Source: a virus. Taken from it: DNA of 39,959 bases. The notes under the pieces are model-generated. The model ran no database searches and was not told the DNA's origin. It saw only the letters and a program-made list of their open reading frames with translations. The DNA is taken from positions 1-39,959 of IMG/VR virus record IMGVR_UViG_3300020469_000099; one strand, written 5' to 3'. Each line of letters begins with the position of its first letter. Position 1 is the first letter of the stretch. This document shows positions 1-5,008 of the stretch, one piece after another. The position numbers and the translations under genes were made by a program.

Positions 1-291
1 TTGTTTCGAGTGTCAACAGATCCACTAACAGCAATCTTCAATAAAGACTTTGCAAGAATACAACTGTTCAGTGTAAGGAATAATCCACACGGGTGGGTTG
101 AAAGAAATATGGTTTACTCATCTACTGGTGTGCCACTAGAAGACTTTAGTACAGACTTTATTATCGACGAGATATCAAGCGTTGTAAACAAAGATGGTGA
201 TATCAGTATGGAAAAAGAGTTGTACTGGCGTGAGCAAGCAGAAACTATTATGAAGAAAGCAATAGTAAAGCTTATACAAAATGAAAAGTAA
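1..291 (+). CDS. Unknown protein, 5' end probably cut by window edge
   Basis: The frame is open from the first base and the first codon is TTG. The visible 96 residues therefore probably are the C-terminal part of a longer protein, although a TTG start cannot be excluded. The end of the protein is charged and helical (YWREQAETIMKKAIVKLIQ). No domain was recognised. It is on the + strand, upstream of the first tRNA-like element and the small-gene block, so it probably belongs to the same left-arm transcription unit. Real coding status is likely from the sustained open frame and ordinary amino-acid composition; the function is unknown. Confidence 0.55.
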   Translation: MFRVSTDPLTAIFNKDFARIQLFSVRNNPHGWVERNMVYSSTGVPLEDFSTDFIIDEISSVVNKDGDISMEKELYWREQAETIMKKAIVKLIQNEK

Positions 292-346
292 CATAGGCAT
301 GAGTGTGATGCTGTAACTCGATCTTAAAACGTACGAGTATGTTAAC

Positions 347-474
347 GGTGTGTATGGTAAGTGAGACAGTATCTCAACCACGGCAAAAGCAAAGGTAGTA
401 GACAGTGTCTCGACCACGGCGAGAGCAAAGGTAGTAGACAATATCTCAATGCAGGTTCGATTCCTGCCACACCA
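347..474 (+). ncRNA. tRNA-like element 1 (acceptor stem plus T-arm, oversize)
   Basis: The 3' part is a textbook tRNA T-arm: GCAGG, loop TTCGATT, CCTGC at 451-467, followed by CACACC and an A (468-474). CACACC pairs perfectly with GGTGTG at 347-352. The enclosed stretch is far too long for a tRNA (128 nt in total) and holds a 36-nt tandem repeat. I find no 5-bp stem with a 7-nt loop and U33 that would serve as an anticodon arm. Small hairpins of the type TGAGA-loop-TCTCA occur in the repeat units. It could be a decayed tRNA expanded by duplication, a tRNA with an insert, or a tRNA-mimic RNA. CCA is not encoded; the next bases are CTA. Confidence 0.5.
365..450 (+). repeat. 36-nt tandem repeat, 2.4 copies, inside tRNA-like element 1
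   Basis: Units start at 365, 401 and 437. The first two are full 36-nt copies that differ at only a few positions; the third stops after about 14 nt, where it meets the T-arm. Each unit begins GACA(G/A)T(A/G)TCTC, and the full ones contain ACCACGGC and end AGCAAAGGTAGTA. The copies are contiguous, with no spacers, so this is not a CRISPR array. Unit 2 contains a small GC-GAGA-GC hairpin with a GNRA-type loop. The repeat lies outside any convincing coding region. Confidence 0.85.
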
Positions 475-489
475 CTAAAATTAAATAAT

Positions 490-738
490 ATGAAAAACAA
501 AGACAGAGACAAGGATATCCTTAACTATATATTAGTTGAGCTTCGCAATCAGATAGTGTACAGTTACTATAAAGGTTCATACGCTAATGAGGTTGCTGAA
601 AAGACTATAGCAGACTATGTTATAGATACAAACTTAGTTACTAAAGAGTTCTTCCACGATCACTGGGCAGAAGATAAGACTAAGACTTTAATTAATTTAC
701 TTAACGATTTATACAAGAGATATGAAAGTGAAGCCTAG
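490..738 (+). CDS. Small protein of unknown function (82 aa)
   Basis: The start is set at the ATG at 490, just after the tRNA-like element. The frame is open further upstream but would run through the T-arm and the tandem repeat, which is not credible coding sequence. The product is charged and probably all-helical, beginning MKNKDRDKDILNYILVEL and ending with a YKRYE motif. The next but one gene (894-1265) has a similar YKRYE segment near its end, so the two may be distant paralogues. It overlaps the following gene by 17 nt. No known domain recognised; probably an early host-takeover or accessory protein by position. Confidence 0.65.
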   Translation: MKNKDRDKDILNYILVELRNQIVYSYYKGSYANEVAEKTIADYVIDTNLVTKEFFHDHWAEDKTKTLINLLNDLYKRYESEA

Positions 739-907
739 AAGCACACGCGTTGAGTGGAAAATACTAAATAAATACTATGGCGTTGATGAAATGTCTATAA
801 TGTTTAGAGACTACAGTAGTTATGCTACTATAAGAGAAGAAAATACTTTTCAGGAAGTATTCGATGAATTAGAAACAGTAATGAATATAAATTATGAAAA
901 CAGATAA
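722..907 (+). CDS. Small protein of unknown function (61 aa)
   Basis: Starts with ATG at 722 inside the end of the previous gene and itself overlaps the next gene by 14 nt, a packing typical of translationally coupled phage genes. The product starts MKVKPRSTRVEWKILNKYYG and has no recognised domain, signal peptide or membrane segment. It is part of the block of small left-arm genes. Assigned as real mainly because it fills the space between two overlapping neighbours in the same direction. Confidence 0.55.
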   Translation: MKVKPRSTRVEWKILNKYYGVDEMSIMFRDYSSYATIREENTFQEVFDELETVMNINYENR

Positions 908-1265
908 AAATTTTGATAAACTATTAAAAGTATTCTTCAAAGTTGGTTGGGAAAATATAACTCATCAACAAATACTATCACTCGCATACAAAGAAATTGA
1001 CAGGTTATTACCTATTGATGACTATTGGGAGTCAGACGAGCACTACAAAATCTCAAATCTTATTTACGACTGGTGTTTAGGTAACAGTATTATAACTCAA
1101 CACTGGTTAGATGATAAGCTTAAGCACTTAGACGATGAAAGACTAATGGAATTACTTCCAATACTATTTAAAAACTACAAAAGGCACATTAATAGTAAAG
1201 TAACTGAAGATTTAATGAACACATACAAGAGATATGAAAGATGTTACAATCAAAATACGAAGTAA
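894..1265 (+). CDS. Unknown protein, helical (123 aa)
   Basis: ATG at 894, overlapping the previous gene. The product has many charged and aromatic residues (WENITHQQIL; DYWESDEHYK; DWCLGNSIITQHWLDDKLKH) and looks like a compact helical globular protein. The stretch LMNTYKRYERC near the end resembles the end of the 490-738 product, which suggests paralogy. Its stop codon lies within the first copy of the 24-nt repeated element (1254-1277). No known family was recognised. Confidence 0.65.
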   Translation: MKTDKNFDKLLKVFFKVGWENITHQQILSLAYKEIDRLLPIDDYWESDEHYKISNLIYDWCLGNSIITQHWLDDKLKHLDDERLMELLPILFKNYKRHINSKVTEDLMNTYKRYERCYNQNTK

Positions 1266-1277
1266 TTCGGATAATAA
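1254..1277 (+). promoter_or_regulatory. 24-nt repeated intergenic element, copy 1
   Basis: One of three same-length copies (others at 2349 and 3279). All share AATACGAAG at the left and GGATAATAA at the right, with a variable 6-nt centre, here TAATTC. This copy can form CGAA-GTAA-TTCG, a 4-bp hairpin with a GNRA-type loop. Each copy straddles or directly follows a stop codon and precedes the next start by 14-24 nt. The GGATAATAA end resembles a -10 box, so promoter is one reading; an RNA processing, attenuation or translation signal is another. Confidence 0.5.
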
Positions 1278-1301
1278 ATATGAATATAAAAAATAATAAT
1301 T

Positions 1302-1568
1302 ATGGGACTAACTAAAGAACAATCACTATGGCCACGTAAGCGTGGTAATAAGTTTACCGATCAGGTATTCTGGAAAGACGAGCACGTAGGCCAAGTGTGG
1401 ACGTGTAAACCTGAAGATGCTAAACAGGTTGCGGCAACTAGAACTACAACACACTACAGAACTTTCGATCTCAATAAGTTTTTAACTGAAGTCGAGAGTG
1501 ATGATAATGAATTTGAGGTTGTTGGCCTTAAGTTTGAGGGTAATAACTTAACAGTTGTACTAAAATGA
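1302..1568 (+). CDS. Unknown protein (88 aa)
   Basis: First gene after repeated element copy 1, with an AT-rich leader and no Shine-Dalgarno box. The product begins MGLTKEQSLWPRKRGNKF, followed by what looks like a beta-rich middle (FWKDEHVGQVWTC) and a C-terminal strand pair (FEVVGLKFEGNNLTVVLK). It may be a small beta-barrel or nucleic-acid-binding fold, but no family was recognised. It overlaps the next gene by 4 nt (ATGA arrangement), indicating coupled translation. Confidence 0.65.
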   Translation: MGLTKEQSLWPRKRGNKFTDQVFWKDEHVGQVWTCKPEDAKQVAATRTTTHYRTFDLNKFLTEVESDDNEFEVVGLKFEGNNLTVVLK

Positions 1569-1753
1569 CAGGCATAGATGATATGGTGACTCGCGAGCAA
1601 TTAATCATGAGGATTTTTGCTCTTAAACGAGAGCTTATAGAAGCAAAAGAAAGAATTAACAGTTTAAACTATAGTAATGATAGGCTTAAACACTTAATTG
1701 AAGATTTAAATAATAGTATAAACAAATTAAGAAATGGAAAAGAAAATAAATGA
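1565..1753 (+). CDS. Small coiled-coil protein (62 aa)
   Basis: The ATG at 1565 overlaps the previous stop. Most of the protein, from about residue 10 to 57, is one predicted coiled coil with heptad-like hydrophobic spacing (REQLIMRIFALKRELIEAKE, then INSLNYSNDRLKHLIEDLNN). It has no membrane segment. A dimerising or adaptor role is possible, but the function cannot be inferred. It overlaps the next small gene by 20 nt. Confidence 0.6.
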   Translation: MTGIDDMVTREQLIMRIFALKRELIEAKERINSLNYSNDRLKHLIEDLNNSINKLRNGKENK

Positions 1754-1886
1754 GCACAGAGAAAGAGCTGCTCAAAGCCTAGAAGATATATCATATTGGA
1801 TGCGAAACAGTAGTATATCCTATAGAGAAACAGATTTAAAACGAGTATTCAAGGAAGTTATAAGCGACTATATGAAAAGCGTATAA
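1734..1886 (+). CDS. Small protein of unknown function (50 aa)
   Basis: ATG at 1734 within the end of the coiled-coil gene, stop TAA at 1884-1886. The product is charged and helical, MEKKINEHRERAAQSLEDIS followed by YWMRNSSISYRETDLKRVF, with no recognised family. It is supported by the overlap with its upstream neighbour, the shared direction, and the fact that it fills the gap up to the tRNA-like region. Short length keeps the confidence moderate. Confidence 0.5.
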   Translation: MEKKINEHRERAAQSLEDISYWMRNSSISYRETDLKRVFKEVISDYMKSV

Positions 1887-1896
1887 CTTTCTAAAC

Positions 1897-2047
1897 AACC
1901 AGGCAAGGTTGCGGTATACAAGTCCAGATCATAGTGTTAAGGTTTATTATCCATACCAATGACAAAAAATGGTCAACAGTAAGAATTGGGCCCCTTACAC
2001 CCGCATAGCTGCTGACGAGTACGAAGGTTCGATTCCTTCGCTGGTTA
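1897..2047 (+). ncRNA. tRNA-like element 2 (acceptor stem plus T-arm, oversize)
   Basis: A perfect T-arm, GAAGG-TTCGATT-CCTTC, lies at 2023-2039 and is followed by GCTGGTT and A. The last six bases, CTGGTT (2041-2046), pair with AACCAG at 1897-1902. The whole element would be 151 nt, about twice a tRNA. Near the 5' side, TTG-CGGTATA-CAA could be a D-like hairpin with a GG in its loop. No convincing anticodon arm was found in the remaining ~100 nt. Options are a tRNA with a large insert, a decayed tRNA, or two remnants fused. The bases after the discriminator are CTA. Confidence 0.4.
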
Positions 2048-2053
2048 CTAATA

Positions 2054-2141
2054 GAATGAGTCCTGATGGTAAAGCAACAGTTAGCGAGGGCCAACCTTCG
2101 ATTGGAACACGTTGTAGTGGGTTCGATTCCCACCTCATTCT
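2054..2141 (+). tRNA. tRNA-like element 3, 88 nt, possibly class II; amino acid not assigned
   Basis: A 7-bp acceptor stem (GAATGAG at 2054-2060 with CTCATTC at 2134-2140), a 2-nt spacer TC, a 3-bp D-stem CTG/CAG with a 12-nt loop starting ATGGTAA, and a perfect T-arm GTGGG-TTCGATT-CCCAC (2117-2133) are all at canonical places. The 36 nt between D- and T-arm fits a class II tRNA in length. I cannot find a proper anticodon arm: the best is GCCAA-CCTTCGA-TTGGA, with a first-pair mismatch and C instead of U33 (it would read as UUC), and it sits too far downstream. Discriminator T is followed by CTA rather than CCA. Confidence 0.5.
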
Positions 2142-2163
2142 CTAAATTTAAAACAATAAGCAC

Positions 2164-2349
2164 ATGACAAATTCCGAAGTAGTAGAATTGATAGCAGAGA
2201 AAACTGCTAATGAAATAAAAAACTCTTGTAAACAGATCATTATCAGGAACTTAAAGCTTCCTTGGCAACTTGATGAAAATGATTTTAACAATGTAGACCC
2301 TGCAGAGCTAAAGCGTTTGTATGAAATACTACATGATCATACGATCTAA
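2164..2349 (+). CDS. Small protein of unknown function (61 aa)
   Basis: ATG at 2164, 22 nt after the third tRNA-like element. The product is helical and acidic, starting MTNSEVVELIAEKTANEIKN and containing WQLDENDFNNVDPAELKRL. No family was recognised. The stop codon is immediately followed by, and overlaps the first base of, repeated element copy 2. Coding status rests on direction, spacing and ordinary composition. Confidence 0.55.
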   Translation: MTNSEVVELIAEKTANEIKNSCKQIIIRNLKLPWQLDENDFNNVDPAELKRLYEILHDHTI

Positions 2350-2372
2350 ATACGAAGAGATTTGGATAATAA
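2349..2372 (+). promoter_or_regulatory. 24-nt repeated intergenic element, copy 2
   Basis: Same ends as copies 1 and 3 (AATACGAAG and GGATAATAA), centre AGATTT. The small hairpin becomes CGAA-GAGA-TTTG, keeping a GNRA-type loop and replacing one pair by G-U. Similarity to copy 3 extends upstream (ATACGATC precedes both). It lies 15 nt before the ATG of the DnaA-domain-like gene. Confidence 0.5.
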
Positions 2373-2386
2373 AATAAACAAACAAT

Positions 2387-2899
2387 ATGAATATAGATTT
2401 AGTATTTAAAGAGATAGCACACCTAAATGGTGTAACCCCTGACCAGATGAAACGTAAAGGCAGGCGTATGGAAGTAATCAAGGCTAAGCGTATGCTATGT
2501 GGATATCTTAGAAACAATACTCGCATGAGCTTTAAAAGCATTGGCGATTACATAGCTAGTGACCACTCAACAGCAGTATACCACAACAAGTTACACAATC
2601 AACTACATGAGACTAACTCAAAAGGTAATTACTTTGACCAAGAGTATGTTAATCAGTACCAAATAGTTGAGCGATTACTTAAACAACATAACCTATCACG
2701 CTCTGTTATAGCTAAATACCTGTGGGTACTTGATTTCAGCAACGGAGAAGTGTATCGTTATAACATAGATGATAAAAACTGGAACCCAGAAACCCAAGTA
2801 TGCCAAGCTTTTTTGTGTGGCAAAGGGCACAACACTGATCGGTGTACTTGGATGGTGGGTTCTGAAGATAAGTTTAACATAAACCCAGATGTAATATGA
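2387..2899 (+). CDS. DnaA domain IV-like DNA-binding protein (170 aa)
   Basis: Residues ~25-70 resemble the C-terminal DNA-binding domain of DnaA: a helix with AKRMLCGYLRNNT, then MSFKSIGDYIASDHSTAVYH, which matches the shape of the DnaA signature (I-G-x-x-hydrophobic, then D-H-S/T-T). There is no AAA+ ATPase part. The C-terminal half has a probable strand-rich segment (LWVLDFSNGEVYRY) and a cysteine-histidine cluster (C139, C144, H148, C153) that could bind zinc or belong to a small phage-specific domain. Likely a sequence-specific DNA binder, perhaps at the phage origin or competing with host DnaA; that is inference. Preceded by repeated element copy 2. Confidence 0.7.
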   Translation: MNIDLVFKEIAHLNGVTPDQMKRKGRRMEVIKAKRMLCGYLRNNTRMSFKSIGDYIASDHSTAVYHNKLHNQLHETNSKGNYFDQEYVNQYQIVERLLKQHNLSRSVIAKYLWVLDFSNGEVYRYNIDDKNWNPETQVCQAFLCGKGHNTDRCTWMVGSEDKFNINPDVI

Positions 2900-3060
2900 G
2901 TGATATAAAACAATCAAAATGTATCCTGTGTAACAGCAGCTTCACAGGTTGGGGACATAACCCAGAGCCATTAGCATCTTCAGACCATGAATGTTGCAGT
3001 ACTTGTAACCAAACAAGAGTAATACCTTATAGAATAAATCAAATAACAAGTTATGAATAA
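2896..3060 (+). CDS. Small zinc-ribbon-like protein (54 aa)
   Basis: ATG at 2896 overlaps the preceding TGA (ATGA). The product has a C-x2-C knuckle near the start (KCILCNSSF), a central WGHNPEPLASS segment and a second cysteine group CCSTC followed by N and a short basic end (TRVIPYRI). The pattern of paired cysteines around a GxNPxPL motif is common in small phage proteins that probably bind zinc; no function is established. Overlaps the next gene by 8 nt. Confidence 0.7.
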   Translation: MSDIKQSKCILCNSSFTGWGHNPEPLASSDHECCSTCNQTRVIPYRINQITSYE

Positions 3061-3280
3061 TTTAAAAAGAATAAATGATTACCAATTAGGTAATATAAGA
3101 AAGTTTGATAAGTATAAAGAAAACTTAATGCTTATTGATGACAAAGTAATTAGCTACACAACTCACGTAGCTACTGTGAAACCTTTTGAGCTAATTCAAT
3201 GGCAAAGCTGGAGCCAAACAACTCAAAAACATATTAACTACGTAGCTAAAGAGCTAGGTTTAGAATTGATACGATCATAA
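3053..3280 (+). CDS. Unknown protein (75 aa)
   Basis: ATG at 3053 within the end of the zinc-ribbon gene. The product starts MNNLKRINDYQLGNIRKFDK and includes a likely strand pair (MLIDDKVISYTTHVATV) and an aromatic stretch (FELIQWQSWSQTTQ). No family recognised. The 3' end runs into repeated element copy 3. Confidence 0.6.
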   Translation: MNNLKRINDYQLGNIRKFDKYKENLMLIDDKVISYTTHVATVKPFELIQWQSWSQTTQKHINYVAKELGLELIRS

Positions 3281-3302
3281 TACGAAGAGTTTTGGATAAT
3301 AA
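3279..3302 (+). promoter_or_regulatory. 24-nt repeated intergenic element, copy 3
   Basis: Same ends as the other two copies, centre AGTTTT; the hairpin is CGAA-GAGT-TTTG. It overlaps the stop codon of the preceding gene, as copies 1 and 2 do, and lies 24 nt before the KTSC-domain gene. No fourth copy was seen by eye elsewhere in the window. Confidence 0.5.
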
Positions 3303-3326
3303 TATAAATAATTAAATAAATAAACA

Positions 3327-3590
3327 ATGGAAAAAAGAAGCAAAAGCATATTACCTTATCAACTTATACATGTTAATTCAGAAGCTATCAAGTCTGCTGA
3401 GTATTACTACACTGATTACAGGCTACGCATTGTATTCAAGAACAATAGTTGTTATGATTACGAAGATGTGCCTGCATTTATGTTTGAAGGCTTACGTACA
3501 GCTTTATCTAAGGGTAAGTTTATTAATAAGTATATATTAAAAGGTAAGTTCAACCACAAATATATTAGTCATGAGTCTAGAAACAATTGA
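3327..3590 (+). CDS. KTSC-domain protein (87 aa)
   Basis: Residues ~14-75 match the KTSC pattern: a V-x-S-x-x-I start (HVNSEAIKSAEYYY), strands LRIVFKNNSCYDYEDVP, then ALSKGKFINKYI. KTSC domains are short beta-rich units found alone or fused to RNA- or DNA-acting domains in phages and bacteria; the biochemical role is unknown. Here it is nearly the whole protein. Leader is AT-rich without a Shine-Dalgarno box. It overlaps the next gene by 20 nt. Confidence 0.75.
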   Translation: MEKRSKSILPYQLIHVNSEAIKSAEYYYTDYRLRIVFKNNSCYDYEDVPAFMFEGLRTALSKGKFINKYILKGKFNHKYISHESRNN

Positions 3591-3876
3591 TGACAACAAG
3601 TATAATGGTTGGACAAACTACGCAACCTGGAAGATAATGCTCGAGCTGTTTGACGGTGTAGAGTTTTATCATCCAGTAACTGCTAGTGAAGTAAAGCATA
3701 TGGTTGACGAGTATCTACTTGATGGCCTTATGATTGACACACCATTACATCCTATGTCTACACCAAAGGCTATGGAGTATGCTCGTGAGTTTACTAAGCT
3801 TGCAGATTATGAAGAGCTTGCTGAAGCAATTAACGAACGTAACGAAGATAACTTTGATGAAGAAAACATTACATAG
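3571..3876 (+). CDS. Phage protein with YNGWTNYATW motif (101 aa)
   Basis: ATG at 3571 in the end of the KTSC gene. The N-terminal motif YNGWTNYATWKIMLELFD is the hallmark of a widespread small phage protein family of unknown function (DUF7249-like, as I recall it). The rest is acidic and helical, ending in a Glu/Asp-rich tail (EAINERNEDNFDEENIT). No enzymatic motif is visible. It probably belongs to the phage accessory set that modulates host functions. Confidence 0.7.
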   Translation: MSLETIDDNKYNGWTNYATWKIMLELFDGVEFYHPVTASEVKHMVDEYLLDGLMIDTPLHPMSTPKAMEYAREFTKLADYEELAEAINERNEDNFDEENIT

Positions 3877-3886
3877 GCGTATAAGT

Positions 3887-4036
3887 ATGGGTCATAATAA
3901 GAAACTTTTTGACAAACTAAAAGTGATAGATATACTAAGTAATAAAACTGCAGTTGATTATTTTAATAATCATACTGTGTTTGATACTCTGAATATCACC
4001 GACAGTGACAATAGCCTATTAGAAGATAAAGAGTAA
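3887..4036 (+). CDS. Small protein of unknown function (49 aa)
   Basis: The start is placed at the ATG at 3887 (MGHNKKLFDKLKVIDILSNK). An upstream ATG at 3734 in the same frame would overlap most of the previous gene and give a Leu/Ile-rich out-of-frame translation, so it is rejected. The product is small, with an acidic C-terminus (SDNSLLEDKE). It is 7 nt from the next gene. No family recognised. Confidence 0.5.
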   Translation: MGHNKKLFDKLKVIDILSNKTAVDYFNNHTVFDTLNITDSDNSLLEDKE

Positions 4037-4043
4037 GAGCCTA

Positions 4044-4664
4044 ATGTCACACGAAAGAAATATGAGATATCTTAATCAGCAAAGGATTATATACCGTAGA
4101 GAACCTATTACAGATATACCTACTGAAACATATGAGTGGGGTAGCTATTACGAAAATGGTACTCACGAATGTTATGATCTGTTCAGAAGCAGGGCTAAGA
4201 TTACTACATATAAATCTTTGAAGTGGCATATGCTAGTTCTGTGGTACTTAAACCCAGACCTTACTCAAGATGACTTTGAATTGTTATGCAGACATTTAAC
4301 TCATAAGCCAAATGGTTTTGTTACGTTTAAGGTCTCAGAACAGTTACTAAAGACTATGATTTACGATGTAAGTATGTGCGATTTAGATGCTCCACCTAAA
4401 AATAAATTAAGAAAAATTTTATTTAAGGAATTTTGTGGTCTATCTTTAGAGCAGAAGCTACACATTGTAGGTCAGATGGTTGGACGCTCGAAGAGCATAC
4501 AAGAAGATGACATTTATCAATGCATGTTAGATGTGCATGATCTGGGCCAGGCAATTACAATTAACAAATTGTCTAGTCTATTAAGGTGTTCAACCAGAAC
4601 TATTCATAGGAATATGAGTATCGAATTAAAGAAAGAAAAGGAATTACTAAACAAGGAGTTATGA
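4044..4664 (+). CDS. Unknown protein with C-terminal helix-turn-helix-like region (206 aa)
   Basis: Starts at ATG 4044 and overlaps the next gene by 4 nt. The N-terminal half is aromatic and charged with no recognised fold (DIPTETYEWGSYYENGTHEC). Near the C-terminus, residues ~173-195 (AITINKLSSLLRCSTRTIHR) look like a helix-turn-helix, in which TRTIHR would be the recognition helix. This suggests DNA binding, for example a transcription regulator or replication accessory protein, but the rest of the protein gives no clue. It lies shortly upstream of the sigma-factor gene. Confidence 0.55.
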   Translation: MSHERNMRYLNQQRIIYRREPITDIPTETYEWGSYYENGTHECYDLFRSRAKITTYKSLKWHMLVLWYLNPDLTQDDFELLCRHLTHKPNGFVTFKVSEQLLKTMIYDVSMCDLDAPPKNKLRKILFKEFCGLSLEQKLHIVGQMVGRSKSIQEDDIYQCMLDVHDLGQAITINKLSSLLRCSTRTIHRNMSIELKKEKELLNKEL

Positions 4665-5008
4665 TATTCGAGATGATAAAAACTATAATAGTTGTAGCAA
4701 CAATATATCACGCTGATCCAGCGCAATGTAATGCTGACTATTTAACGACAGCATCAATGAAAACTATTAACGAGAGTAATCCACAGGGTCACCGATGGAT
4801 TGCAGTTAGTAGAGACCTAGAAAAACATGGCTTTAAATTCGGAGCTAAAGTTAGAGTTTCAGGAGCTGGTAAGCTTGATGGTATATGGACTGTTGAAGAC
4901 AGGATGAACAAGAGATATACCAAACGCATTGATTTCCTAGTCAATAAAGAAATGACTGGAGGCAAATGGAACAACGTAAAAATAATTTTAGTAAATGAAA
5001 AAGTATAA
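4661..5008 (+). CDS. 3D-domain/double-psi beta-barrel protein (115 aa)
   Basis: The sequence from about residue 13 resembles 3D/RlpA-like double-psi beta-barrel domains seen in Bacteroidota phages: ATIYHADPAQCNADYLTTAS, then RWIAVSRDL, KFGAKVRVSG, GIWTVEDRMNKR and RIDFLV. The conserved Asp pattern (VEDRMNKRYTKRIDFLV) is the part by which I recognise it. Related domains act on or bind peptidoglycan or occur in virion proteins. The N-terminus is mildly hydrophobic (MIKTIIVVA) but too short for a clear signal peptide. Its place in the early arm, overlapping both neighbours, is odd for a lysis enzyme. Confidence 0.65.
   Translation: MIFEMIKTIIVVATIYHADPAQCNADYLTTASMKTINESNPQGHRWIAVSRDLEKHGFKFGAKVRVSGAGKLDGIWTVEDRMNKRYTKRIDFLVNKEMTGGKWNNVKIILVNEKV

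Noticed and set aside
175-441. Antisense open frame of 88 codons
   Set aside because: Low-complexity translation opposite the first gene and the tandem repeat; no neighbours on this strand in the left arm.
365-450. Possible CRISPR array, because the repeat unit is 36 nt
   Set aside because: The units are directly contiguous with no spacers, there are only 2.4 copies, and no cas gene is present.
361-489. Open frame upstream of the ATG at 490, running through 361-489 on the + strand
   Set aside because: It would translate the tandem repeat and the T-arm of tRNA-like element 1; the ATG at 490 gives a sensible small protein.
1891-2163. Antisense 90-codon open frame over the tRNA-like region
   Set aside because: It is the reverse complement of two T-arms and acceptor stems; RNA structure explains the sequence better.
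3734-3886. Longer start for the 49-aa gene ending at 4036
   Set aside because: The extension overlaps the well-supported 3571-3876 gene out of frame.
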